Positions 26,962-35,185 of a stretch of 64,000 nt of DNA are shown here, one piece after another. Position 1 is the stretch's first letter; each line of letters begins with the position of its first letter. Where the stretch lies: positions 827,452 through 891,451 of the forward strand of contig NZ_JARIXP010000001.1 in assembly GCF_029269265.1 (NCBI RefSeq), read 5' to 3'. Origin of the DNA: Rheinheimera sp. 1928-s. GTDB lineage: Bacteria > Pseudomonadota > Gammaproteobacteria > Enterobacterales > Alteromonadaceae. The notes below the pieces were generated by a model, which was not told the DNA's origin, did no database searches, and saw only the letters and a list, made by a program, of their open reading frames with translations. Both the position numbers and the translations under genes were made by a program.

Positions 26962-29802
26962 TTACAGGCTGATTTTCTCTACTGGATAACCCAGCTTTTC
27001 CAGTTCAGGAGCTAAGCTTTTAGCGTCACCCACCACCAGAATACTCATTTCTTTGGTATTCAGGTGTTTAGCAGCCAAGGCATTAATCTGCTCTTTGCTG
27101 ATGCTGGAGACAATCTGATTACGCTCACGAACAAAATCCGGAGTTAAATTAAACTCCAGAATTTGCGCCATAAAACTTAACTTCGCATTAGGTGTTTCAT
27201 ATTTCAGCGCATCCGACTGATTGATCGCCAGGCGCATAAAGGCCAGTTCATCATCCTTAATGCCGTTCTGTCTGAACGCGTCAATTTCATTAATAAACTG
27301 ACGAATAGAATCGACTGTGGCATCAGCTCTTACTGCTGCAGAAGCAGTGTAAGTACCTGTAAACTTGTCGGCGTTAAAGCTGGCACGGGCACCGTAAGTG
27401 TAACCTTTATCTTCACGCAGATTCAGGTTAATACGGCTGTTGAACGTGCCGCCTAACACAAAATTCATTAAGCCGGCCTGATAAAACTCACCCGTGATGT
27501 CCTGTGTCAGTGAACGCTTACCAATGCGAATTTCAGACTGAGGAGCATCAGGCTTATCCAGCAGATAAATAGTACCAGGCTTAGCTTTCATGTTGCCTGT
27601 ATTCACCTGTATGGACGGACCTTTGCCTTGCCAGTCAGACAACTGATTTTTCAGCTCTGTAGCTACAGTGTCCTGAGGTAGATCAGAGACAACAATCAAC
27701 TGACCACCTGCTGGTTTGAAGTATGTCTGGTACCAGTTCTTCACATCATCCAGAGTTAGCTTACTGACCGACTCCAGAGTGCCTTCGTTTGGTATCGCAG
27801 CAATACTGCCGTCGTACATCATTTTGTTATAAGCCGTTGCTGCCAAGTAAGCGGGGCTGGTGGCGCTGTGCTGAATACCCTGCAGGGTTTGTTGTTGCAA
27901 GCGGCTGAAGTCTTCGGCTTTAAAACCCGGATTGCGTAATTTTTCTTCCAGCAACACTAAGGTTTGTGGCAGGTTTTTACTTAAGCTGGACACAAACACG
28001 TTTATATAGCTGTCGCTATTGCTGATACTGATGCTGCTGCCCAGTTTTTCCAGCTCCAGGCTCATTTGCTCAGTGCTGTAATTTTGGGTGCTTTCGTTCA
28101 GCAGAGCAGCCATTAGAGCGGATACACCGGCTTTATCTGCTGTTTCATAATAACTGCCAACAGGAATTTTCAGTAATAAAGAGGTGGTTGGTGTTTCTGT
28201 GCTTTGGCTGCCCAGCACTTTAATACCGTTACCCAAATCTGTGGTCCAGGTGGCAGGCAATTCAACAGCTGGATTCATACCGGCAACAGGTTGCTTGCTG
28301 CGATCAAAATTATCTACGGCTTTACGTACCTGCAGATCTTCAGCCTTGGTGGTTGAAGGGCCACCAAAATCATGTTGCACCGGCTTAAAGTTATCCGCTT
28401 TGGCAATCAGCTGAGTTTGGCCTCTTGGTACCACACTCATCACCACAGAGTGCTGATTTTTGATGTAAGTGTTGTACACCCGCATTACATCGTCTTTGGT
28501 TACCGCGTTATAACGGGCGATATCGTCGCCAATAGTGTCAGGCTTACCTAAAAAGGTCTCGCTGGCGGCCAGTTGACTGACTTTGCCTGAAACACTTTGC
28601 AGGCCAAAGATACTGCCGGCTTCAATTTTTGCTTTTACTTTTAACAGGTCGTCGTCTGTCACACCACGTTGTTCAAATTCAGTCAGGCTGGCGCGGATAA
28701 TTTGTTCTATATCGGCCAGGTTTTTACCCGAAGTTGGATTTGGCAAGGCATATAACGAAAACTCGCAAGCCAGTTCACGGCAAGGGTGAGATACAGCAGC
28801 CTGCACTGCCAACTGGTTTTTCACCAGATTCTTATACAGCAGTGAGTTGTTACCACCGCCTAAAATTTCTGCCAAAATATCCAAAGCTGCTTCGTCTTTG
28901 TGATGAGCATAAGCTGTTGGATAAGCGATGTAGACCAGTGGTAAATGCACATTGTCTTCCATCGAGATATAACGGGTTTCAGGCAGTTTGACGAATTTTT
29001 TCTCTGCATTGATCACTTCAGGACCACGAGGAATAGAACCAAAATACTTTTGTACCATAGGTAACATGTCTTCGGCTTTAACAGCGCCACCAATAGTTAA
29101 AGTCGCGTTGTTTGGGCCATACCAGCGCAGAAAAAAGGCTTTCACGTCATTGACGTTGGCGCGGTTTAAATCGTCCATGTAACCAATAACTGGCCAGGAA
29201 TACGGGTGGCCGTCAGGATATAACGCCTGAGACACTCGTTCATTTAAACGACCGTAAGGTTGGTTATCAACTCGCTGGCCACGTTCGTTTTTCACTGTCT
29301 CGCGTTGTACTTCAAACTTCTTCTCTGTGACAGCGTCCAGTAAAAAGCCCATGCGGTCGGCTTCTAACCAAAGCATTTTCTCAACCTGATTGACGGGTAC
29401 AGTTTCAAAATAGTTGGTGCGATCGGAGTTGGTGGTGCCGTTTAACGTACCGCCTGCTTCAGTGATGATTCGGAAGTGTTCTTCGTCACCGACGTTTTCA
29501 GAGCCCTGAAACATCATATGTTCAAAAAAGTGGGCAAAACCTGATTTACCTAACTCTTCCCTGGCTGAACCTACATGATAAGTCACATCCACATGCACCA
29601 TTGGATCGGAATGATCTTCATGAACAATTAGGGTTAAGCCATTGTCCAGCTGATATTTCTTATACGGAATATGGATACCTTGCTGGGGTTTGGATTGTTC
29701 AATCAGTTTGATGCCAGCAGGTAAGTTCGTTTGTGTCTGTGTGCCACAGGCGGCTATGGTTAAAGCAAAAGCTATGGCTATTGTCAGTTTAGATTTGTTC
29801 AT
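26962..29802 (-). CDS. M16 family zinc metalloprotease, lipoprotein
   Basis: 946 residues from ATG 29802, preceded by AAGGAGGACGAT; the upstream ATG at 29862 has no such site. The signal peptide has a lipobox (IAFALTIAACG). The inverted zinc motif HFFEH is at about residues 89-93 (HFFEHMMFQGSENV), and the downstream Glu lies in the ERGQRVDNQPYGR region. A second, inactive M16 half follows (about 500-940), giving the two-domain fused form. Family members degrade peptides in the periplasm. It seems to be a single-gene unit; ydbH is divergent 183 bases away. Confidence 0.94.
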   Translation of the reverse strand: MNKSKLTIAIAFALTIAACGTQTQTNLPAGIKLIEQSKPQQGIHIPYKKYQLDNGLTLIVHEDHSDPMVHVDVTYHVGSAREELGKSGFAHFFEHMMFQGSENVGDEEHFRIITEAGGTLNGTTNSDRTNYFETVPVNQVEKMLWLEADRMGFLLDAVTEKKFEVQRETVKNERGQRVDNQPYGRLNERVSQALYPDGHPYSWPVIGYMDDLNRANVNDVKAFFLRWYGPNNATLTIGGAVKAEDMLPMVQKYFGSIPRGPEVINAEKKFVKLPETRYISMEDNVHLPLVYIAYPTAYAHHKDEAALDILAEILGGGNNSLLYKNLVKNQLAVQAAVSHPCRELACEFSLYALPNPTSGKNLADIEQIIRASLTEFEQRGVTDDDLLKVKAKIEAGSIFGLQSVSGKVSQLAASETFLGKPDTIGDDIARYNAVTKDDVMRVYNTYIKNQHSVVMSVVPRGQTQLIAKADNFKPVQHDFGGPSTTKAEDLQVRKAVDNFDRSKQPVAGMNPAVELPATWTTDLGNGIKVLGSQSTETPTTSLLLKIPVGSYYETADKAGVSALMAALLNESTQNYSTEQMSLELEKLGSSISISNSDSYINVFVSSLSKNLPQTLVLLEEKLRNPGFKAEDFSRLQQQTLQGIQHSATSPAYLAATAYNKMMYDGSIAAIPNEGTLESVSKLTLDDVKNWYQTYFKPAGGQLIVVSDLPQDTVATELKNQLSDWQGKGPSIQVNTGNMKAKPGTIYLLDKPDAPQSEIRIGKRSLTQDITGEFYQAGLMNFVLGGTFNSRINLNLREDKGYTYGARASFNADKFTGTYTASAAVRADATVDSIRQFINEIDAFRQNGIKDDELAFMRLAINQSDALKYETPNAKLSFMAQILEFNLTPDFVRERNQIVSSISKEQINALAAKHLNTKEMSILVVGDAKSLAPELEKLGYPVEKISL

Positions 29803-29984
29803 ATCGTCCTCCTTGTTAAGCACCCGATTAAAGCACGTTTCCTTTAGGTTAAAAAGATACAATTATGTAACAAAGCGATACAATGCCAATGACACAGGCC
29901 CAAAAGTACTGGCCTGCTTTGGGTTTTAGCGCCAGACTAATAGATTGAATTCACTGACGATTCAGCCAAAGGGCTTAAAGTGAA

Positions 29985-32018
29985 ATGAAGCAAAAAGGGG
30001 ATGACGTGATAAAGGCTGGTTCTGGCGTAAAAAAATCAAGGTCTTGGTTAAAGTGGAATTTGCTGCTATTGCTGCTGGCAGGCATGTTGTTTGCTTTTAT
30101 TCAGCTGCATTACTGGTGGAACCTACTGAACCCCAAATGGCAAGGCCTAGATTTATCCTGGGGTCAGGTGCGTGTTGAACAGCTTTCAGTGCAACTGCCG
30201 TTTTATGGCAATCAACAGCTGCAACTGGAACAACTGGAGCTGGGGTGGACAGGCTGGCCCTGGCCTTTAGAGCTGGTGCAGGCTCAATCGCTGAAGGCTC
30301 AACTGGATTTGCAACTGGCAACTGCTGAAACCCAATCCGAAACAGTACCAGAAACAGAGGGGGCGACTCTGCCTGTTTTGCCATTGTGGTTGCCACAAGT
30401 GTTAGTTTTTGAACAGATTGAGATTTCGTTACCTTGTGCCCGTCTAAACAGCAAGCTGAGCAACAGTGTTGAAAACTCAGACTGTTTGCTGCTGGGATCC
30501 TTAACCTACAGCGAACAAAGCCAACAAATACAGCTGCAACTGGCCAATCAACAAGCCGTATCTGTTGAAGGCATTGGTGATGTAAAGCTGGCCCTCAAAG
30601 CTTTGATCCAGCCGACGGCTGAGCAACTACAAATTCCTGAGTTTGAACTGAGCCTTGCAAGCAGCCAGTTAAACTGGCAGCAGCATCAGTTCTCTGAGCT
30701 TGATTTAAAGCTCAGTGGCAAGGCTGTCTGGCAAAACAATCAACTGAACTTTGAAGCGACTAAGCCCCTGCAGTTGAAATCTGGTTATCAGCACCCGGAT
30801 CTGAACATACAACAGCTGGTGCTGGAGACTAAGGATTTGAAGCTTAAACTGGACCCGGCGGAACCTGCGAATGCTCAACTAAAAACTGAACTGAAACTTG
30901 AAGTAAAACAGCTGCAGCATGCTCTGGTAAAAACGCTGGACTGGAACTGGGCAGGAAAAGCCTCGTATCAACAGCAGCAGGCCGAGGTGGACGGTCGGTT
31001 GGCGAACAGTCAATCCTTGGCGTTGGAGCATAAAGTCAAACTTGCGGAGCAGAAAATCAGCCTGAACTGGACTTTGCCTGAACTGTTTTTTCTGGCGGGT
31101 AATCCATTACAAATTGGGCCTTTTTGGCCTGAACTTTTAACATTGCAAAAAGGCAAAGCATCAGGCAAAGGTCAACTGACGTTTGATATGGCCAGCATGG
31201 CGCTGATAAAACAGCAAACAGAGCTGGTAGTGCGCGATTTAAGCGGCATCTACGACAGAACTGTATTTAATGGTTTGACTACAAAGTTAACCTTGTTCAG
31301 CGAAGGTGCGGCATGGACTGTTCAGACTAATGACTTGAAACTACAGCAGGTGAATCATGGCCTGTTGTTTGGGCCTGTAGAGCTTCAGGCCGTTTACAAA
31401 ACCAAAGCGCCAGACTGGTTTTCCGGACAGCTTGATCTAAAGCAACTGCAACTGGCTTTGTTTGGTGGTCAGGTGAAAGCGACGCAGCAGAAGATCGATT
31501 TAAGTAAAGATGCTAAAGTCTTGCTGCAACTGGATAAATTACAGTTGGCAGAATTACTGAAGCAACATCCCAGCGCCGATATGACAGGGCAAGGAACTAT
31601 ATCCGGCACTTTGCCTTTGAGCATAGAACAAGGCAAGCTGACGGTAGCTCAGGGCTCAGTGGCCGCTTTAGAACCTGGCGGCAAGATTGCGTACCAGTCG
31701 GATAAAGCCCAGGCTATGGCTGCCTCGAATCAGGGCATGAAGATCGTAATGCAGGCGCTGCAGAATTTTCATTTTTCAGTGCTGTCGGCTGGAGTCAGTT
31801 ACAGCAAAGAAGGACAGTTATTACTGGCACTGAAACTGGAAGGCAATAACCCCGATTTTGAAAAAGGCCGGGCTGTGAATTTCAGTATTAATTTAGAAGA
31901 GAATTTACCAGCTATGATCACCAGCTTGCAGTTAAGCGGTCAGGTCAGCGAGTTAGTGAAAAAAAGGGTTCAACAGCGTCTGGCAGCCCAAAAAGCCAAA
32001 GACGCCCGCAAGGAGTAA
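29985..32018 (+). CDS. ydbH: YdbH family intermembrane phospholipid transport protein
   Basis: 677 residues with an N-terminal anchor (LKWNLLLLLLAGMLFAFIQ) followed by a long, strand-rich periplasmic region full of alternating Leu/Gln repeats (QLQLEQLELGW, LNWQQHQFSELDLKLSG). This is the AsmA/TamB-like beta-groove architecture. The identity rests on its C-terminal pattern (FHFSVLSAGVSYSKEGQLLL) and above all on the ynbE and ydbL genes just downstream. In Escherichia coli YdbH spans the periplasm, pairs with the lipoprotein YnbE and shares an essential phospholipid transport role with TamB and YhdP. The product is shorter than E. coli YdbH. Confidence 0.88.
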   Translation: MKQKGDDVIKAGSGVKKSRSWLKWNLLLLLLAGMLFAFIQLHYWWNLLNPKWQGLDLSWGQVRVEQLSVQLPFYGNQQLQLEQLELGWTGWPWPLELVQAQSLKAQLDLQLATAETQSETVPETEGATLPVLPLWLPQVLVFEQIEISLPCARLNSKLSNSVENSDCLLLGSLTYSEQSQQIQLQLANQQAVSVEGIGDVKLALKALIQPTAEQLQIPEFELSLASSQLNWQQHQFSELDLKLSGKAVWQNNQLNFEATKPLQLKSGYQHPDLNIQQLVLETKDLKLKLDPAEPANAQLKTELKLEVKQLQHALVKTLDWNWAGKASYQQQQAEVDGRLANSQSLALEHKVKLAEQKISLNWTLPELFFLAGNPLQIGPFWPELLTLQKGKASGKGQLTFDMASMALIKQQTELVVRDLSGIYDRTVFNGLTTKLTLFSEGAAWTVQTNDLKLQQVNHGLLFGPVELQAVYKTKAPDWFSGQLDLKQLQLALFGGQVKATQQKIDLSKDAKVLLQLDKLQLAELLKQHPSADMTGQGTISGTLPLSIEQGKLTVAQGSVAALEPGGKIAYQSDKAQAMAASNQGMKIVMQALQNFHFSVLSAGVSYSKEGQLLLALKLEGNNPDFEKGRAVNFSINLEENLPAMITSLQLSGQVSELVKKRVQQRLAAQKAKDARKE

Positions 32019-32020
32019 TA

Positions 32021-32098
32021 ATGAAAAATTGGCAGGATAGACAATTTTCACAGCCGCAGGCAGCCAGCCAGGGTGCGGCACAGCGAGGTGCCGCATGA
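32021..32098 (+). CDS. Candidate 25-residue ORF between ydbH and ynbE
   Basis: ATG 32021 is preceded by AAGGAGTAATA, an almost ideal ribosome-binding site with 5-base spacing that overlaps the ydbH stop. The frame reads MKNWQDRQFSQPQAASQGAA then QRGAA and ends in TGA at 32096-32098, overlapping the ynbE ATG as ATGA. It has no hydrophobic segment and is rich in Gln and Ala. It could be a translated leader that couples ynbE translation to ydbH, or a true small protein. It is also possible that the strong site is merely left from an older ynbE start. Confidence 0.5.
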   Translation: MKNWQDRQFSQPQAASQGAAQRGAA

Positions 32099-32280
32099 AC
32101 CGAGGTTTAAGCCTTTGTTTGGCGATCTTAGTCAGCGCAGCCTGTACCCCCACAGTGCAGGTGGCTATGCCAAATGAGCCAATCAATATCAATCTGAATG
32201 TTAAAATTCAGCATGAAATTTTGATAAAAGTGGATAAAGAACTGGACGAATTGATCAGTGATTCCAGTGGTTTATTTTAA
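32095..32280 (+). CDS. ynbE: YnbE family outer-membrane lipoprotein
   Basis: 61 residues. The signal peptide ends in a lipobox (LCLAILVSAAC), giving a lipoprotein of about 45 residues. The mature part (TPTVQVAMPNEPININLNVK and the following IQHEILIKVD) carries the strand thought to extend the YdbH beta-groove to the outer membrane. Position between ydbH and ydbL and the NEPININLNVKI motif make the family assignment firm. Translation probably couples to the 25-codon ORF through the ATGA overlap. Eleven bases separate it from ydbL. Confidence 0.92.
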   Translation: MNRGLSLCLAILVSAACTPTVQVAMPNEPININLNVKIQHEILIKVDKELDELISDSSGLF

Positions 32281-32291
32281 GGAGAGCCAAG

Positions 32292-32633
32292 ATGAAAACT
32301 GTACATAAATTACTGCTATCAAGTGTGTTTGCTATCAGTTTGCCTTTGCTGGCGATGGATTTGCAGCAAGCCATGTCTGCTTTGGGGCCTGCGAAAACTC
32401 AAGGTCTGGTAGGCGAGCAACCTAATGGCTATTTAGGTGTGGTCAGCCCCTCTGCTCAAGCCAAAGAAATAGCCGACTTAATTAACAAAGCCCGCAAAGC
32501 CGAGTATCAGAAACTGGCCGCGAAAAACGGTATTCAGTTGTCAGATGTCGAAGCAATTGCAGGCCAAAAAGCCATAGAAAAAACCGAAGCTGGTCAGTTT
32601 ATCCAACTGAACGGTCAGTGGCAGAAAAAATAA
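32292..32633 (+). CDS. ydbL: YdbL family (DUF1318) periplasmic protein
   Basis: 113 residues; ATG preceded by AAGGAGAGCCAAG. Signal peptide with cleavage near LLAMD. The DUF1318 pattern is clear: LQQAMSALGPAKTQGLVGEQ, NGYLGVV, IADLINKARKAEYQKLA, and the C-terminal GQFIQLNGQW. In E. coli this periplasmic protein supports YdbH-YnbE function. Its TAA stop is directly followed by AAATGGGG of the long palindrome at 32637, which separates it from the convergent YciI gene. Confidence 0.93.
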   Translation: MKTVHKLLLSSVFAISLPLLAMDLQQAMSALGPAKTQGLVGEQPNGYLGVVSPSAQAKEIADLINKARKAEYQKLAAKNGIQLSDVEAIAGQKAIEKTEAGQFIQLNGQWQKK

Positions 32634-32636
32634 AAA

Positions 32637-32684
32637 TGGGGTCAGATCACATTAGTTACGTATAACTAATGTGATCTGACCCCA
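32637..32684. repeat. Long inverted repeat, second copy of the GGGGTCAGATCACATTAG palindrome
   Basis: Two perfect 22-base arms (32637-32658 and 32663-32684) around the loop CGTA. The arms are identical to the inner 22 bases of the copy at 22152-22207, while the loops differ (TGCG there). It again fills a convergent gap, and the upstream gene again ends TAAAAATGGGG. Likely acts as a bidirectional terminator. Confidence 0.9.
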
Positions 32685-32693
32685 ATTTAATCT

Positions 32694-32990
32694 TTAGCGT
32701 ATGGGGATTGTGGCGTCATGACCCACTACCGTATGCCATGGCAGGATACGGTAGCTGCTGACCAAGCCGTTGATCACGTAGGGATCCGATTCGGCAAAGG
32801 CTTGAACCTGCGCCGGATCTGCTACGTTAAACAGCAATAAAGCGCTCTCTATTGGCTCACCTACAGCTCCACCTAATACCAACTCACCTCGCTCTGCGGC
32901 CGACCAGGCCAGCTGCAAATGTTCGGCACGAAACAACACCCGCTTTTCCAGATAATCTGCTGATGTTTGATACTGCAATAAATAATGCAT
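32694..32990 (-). CDS. YciI family protein
   Basis: 98 residues. The pattern MHYLLQYQTSADYLEKRVLF, RAEHLQLAWSAAERGELVLGG, and FAESDPYVINGLVSSYRILPW matches the YCII-related ferredoxin-like domain, including the conserved His of RAEHL and the DP of the ESDPY motif. The family includes muconolactone isomerase-like and dehydrochlorinase-like proteins; the function of YciI itself is unclear. ATG at 32990 is preceded by AAGGAGTAAAA. It is monocistronic and convergent with ydbL. Confidence 0.92.
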   Translation of the reverse strand: MHYLLQYQTSADYLEKRVLFRAEHLQLAWSAAERGELVLGGAVGEPIESALLLFNVADPAQVQAFAESDPYVINGLVSSYRILPWHTVVGHDATIPIR

Positions 32991-33011
32991 TTTTACTCCT
33001 TCATTTATTTA

Positions 33012-33060
33012 TGTCCGCTGTCCGCTTGATTTGTGCGGACACTTTATCTGTCCGCGGACA
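33012..33060 (+). promoter_or_regulatory. Cluster of TGTCCGC / GCGGACA half-sites (candidate enhancer of the sigma-54 promoter)
   Basis: Direct TGTCCGC at 33012-33018 and 33019-33025, inverted GCGGACA at 33035-33041, and a perfect palindrome TGTCCGCGGACA at 33049-33060. The cluster centre lies about 100-120 bases before the predicted transcription start of the export operon, the usual distance for NtrC-type activators. The operon encodes such an activator with a Fis-type HTH at 37698. Confidence 0.75.
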
Positions 33061-33127
33061 GTTTTAATTAGTCAGTGGTTTTCGGTTTTTTCATTATAAA
33101 ACAACGGCTTAACTTTATTCTTTGCGG

Positions 33128-33143
33128 TGGCACGTTCCCTGCT
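33128..33143 (+). promoter_or_regulatory. Sigma-54 (-24/-12) promoter
   Basis: TGGCACGTTCCCTGCT matches the consensus TGGCACR-N4-TTGCW at all but one key position (CTGCT for TTGCT). Invariant GG and GC are correctly spaced. Predicted start near 33154, 22 bases before the adaptor start codon. Confidence 0.85.
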
Positions 33144-33175
33144 ATATCTGGTTAATCAGATGATGGAGAACAGCG

Positions 33176-34444
33176 ATGATCCAGGGCACAGAAAATCAGG
33201 ATATTCAAATCCAACCGAACAAAACCAGACAGTGGCGTCGCCCTGTGTTGGCCACTTTATTTATGGCTGGTGTTTGTTATATCAGTTATAGCCTGTTGGC
33301 GGCCAGCTCGGCTCAGGCTTCTTTGGTCTTGCCTAAAGATCAGGTGCAACTGGCTATAGTGGAGCGCGGCAGTTTTACCCGTGATTTATCGGTGCAGGGC
33401 AGGGTAGTGGCGGCCAATGCGCCTACTTTATTTAGTCAGGAAGCAGGCCAGGTTCAGTATCTGAAACAACCAGGCGAAGCTGTACAACTGGGGGATTTAT
33501 TGGCTGTTGTATCAAGCCCAGCGCTGGATAACGAACTGGAGCAACAACGTGCTTTACTCGCCAGTATGGAATCTGATTTTGAACGTTCAGCGTTGTTAGC
33601 ACGTGAACTGCAGCTGGATATGGAGCAAGTGCAAAACACAGCTCAGGTCAACTTAATAGCCGCCAAGCGTGAGCTGGCCCGTGCTGAGCAATCAATTAAA
33701 GTGGGGGTCATTCGCCAACTGGATTACGACGTGGCGAAAGACAATCTGTTGCAGGCCGAGCTGGAGTTTGACCACGCCAAACGTAAGGTCGCACTGGCTT
33801 CAGATAAGCTGAGTTTTGAAAAAAAGTCTGGTCAGTCCGCTTTAGCCCGTCAGGCTTTGGTTGTGGCTGAACTGGATCGAAAGCTGGCGGCACTGCAAAT
33901 TAAAGCTCCTGTCACAGGCCAGGTGGGTAACTGGCTGGCAGAGCAGCAAAGCCATGTTCTGGCGGGCACAGGTTTATTAACAGTGATCGATTTAAGCCGC
34001 TACGAAGCAGAGCTTTCGGTGCAGGAAAGTTATATCCGCGATTTAGCTGTGGGTATGCTGGTCGAAGTGAATTTAGGCAATCAGCAACTCAAAGGTGAAC
34101 TGAGCCATATAGCCCCTGAAGTGAAGGACAACTTAGTGACTGCACGAGTGCGTTTTTCTCAAAACGACAGCACCAGCTTACGTCAGAACCAGCGTTTATC
34201 TGCCCGCGTTATTATTGAGCAAAAAGACAATGTGCTTCGCATCAAAAGGGGCGACTTTGTCGGCTCAGGTGCCAGCCGTATTGCCTATCAGGTGACGAAT
34301 AATCTGGCGGTGAAAACCTCAGTGGTATTAGGTGCGTCATCAGTACAGTACGTCGAAATTTTACAAGGTGCCAAAGAGGGTGACCAATGGGTTATCTCTA
34401 ATCTGGATGAATTTAAACAACAAGACAGAGTTCAATTGAACTAA
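33176..34444 (+). CDS. HlyD/MacA-like periplasmic adaptor
   Basis: 422 residues; ATG preceded by ATGGAGAACAGCG. One N-terminal membrane helix (about residues 27-47), then a lipoyl half (RVVAANAPTLFSQEAGQVQYL), a long coiled-coil hairpin (about 115-225), the second lipoyl half (LQIKAPVTGQVGNWLAE) and a beta-barrel region. It couples to the MacB-type ATPase and permeases that follow, forming an ABC-type export system across the envelope. First gene of a six- or seven-gene operon under the -24/-12 promoter. The substrate is unknown; similar operons export peptides, macrolide-like compounds or lipids. Confidence 0.93.
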   Translation: MIQGTENQDIQIQPNKTRQWRRPVLATLFMAGVCYISYSLLAASSAQASLVLPKDQVQLAIVERGSFTRDLSVQGRVVAANAPTLFSQEAGQVQYLKQPGEAVQLGDLLAVVSSPALDNELEQQRALLASMESDFERSALLARELQLDMEQVQNTAQVNLIAAKRELARAEQSIKVGVIRQLDYDVAKDNLLQAELEFDHAKRKVALASDKLSFEKKSGQSALARQALVVAELDRKLAALQIKAPVTGQVGNWLAEQQSHVLAGTGLLTVIDLSRYEAELSVQESYIRDLAVGMLVEVNLGNQQLKGELSHIAPEVKDNLVTARVRFSQNDSTSLRQNQRLSARVIIEQKDNVLRIKRGDFVGSGASRIAYQVTNNLAVKTSVVLGASSVQYVEILQGAKEGDQWVISNLDEFKQQDRVQLN

Positions 34445-34488
34445 GGCTTTCACAGGAATTGAGGGCTTGGGCCCTACAGGAGCAAACC

Positions 34489-35184
34489 ATGATTAAAATT
34501 AATAACTTAAGCAAAATTTTCCGAACCGATTTAATTGAAACTCATGCCCTGCGACAAATTAATCTGCAGGTGAATGAAGGTGAATTTGCCGCTTTAACTG
34601 GCCCATCAGGTTCTGGTAAGTCGACTTTACTTAATGTGCTTGGCACTTTAGAAAGTTTTGATCAGGGCGATTATTTGCTGGATGGCCGTTCAGTCAAAGG
34701 TTTATCTGACCGTGAATTATCAGCTCTTCGAAATGAGAAAATAGGTTTTATTTTTCAGGGCTTTAACCTGATTAAAGATTTCAGCTTGTTTGATAATATC
34801 GAGCTGCCACTGCGCTACCGTGGTTTCAGTTCAGCCGAGCGTAAACGCCGGGTTGAACACGCATTAGAAACCGTGGGTTTAGCAGCGCGTCGTGATTATC
34901 ACCCAAGTCAGCTTTCTGGTGGTCAGCAGCAACGTGTGGCTATAGCCCGTGCTATTGCCGGTGAGCCGCGTATTCTGCTGGCGGATGAACCTACAGGTAA
35001 CCTGGATTCGTTAATGGCCCGCCAGGTCATGGAACTGCTGGAAAAAATTAACCAGCAAGGTTGCACCATATTAATGGTGACGCATGACCCGGATCAGGCC
35101 CGTCGTGCCAATCGACATATTCAAATTGTGGACGGTCAGCTCAATGACTCCAGTATGTACGAACCTTTAGCAGCAGGAGCTTAA
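34489..35184 (+). CDS. MacB/LolD-type ABC transporter ATPase
   Basis: 231 residues from ATG 34489, preceded by ACAGGAGCAAACC; the frame extends to 34459 without a start signal. All nucleotide-binding motifs are intact: Walker A GPSGSGKST near residue 40, Q-loop in FIFQGFNL, signature LSGGQQQR, Walker B ILLADEPTGN and H-loop VTHD. Length and motif variants match the LolD/MacB ATPase group, which powers mechanotransmission rather than transport through the membrane. Works with the two permeases downstream; 1 base separates it from the first. Confidence 0.95.
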   Translation: MIKINNLSKIFRTDLIETHALRQINLQVNEGEFAALTGPSGSGKSTLLNVLGTLESFDQGDYLLDGRSVKGLSDRELSALRNEKIGFIFQGFNLIKDFSLFDNIELPLRYRGFSSAERKRRVEHALETVGLAARRDYHPSQLSGGQQQRVAIARAIAGEPRILLADEPTGNLDSLMARQVMELLEKINQQGCTILMVTHDPDQARRANRHIQIVDGQLNDSSMYEPLAAGA

Positions 35185-35185
35185 G

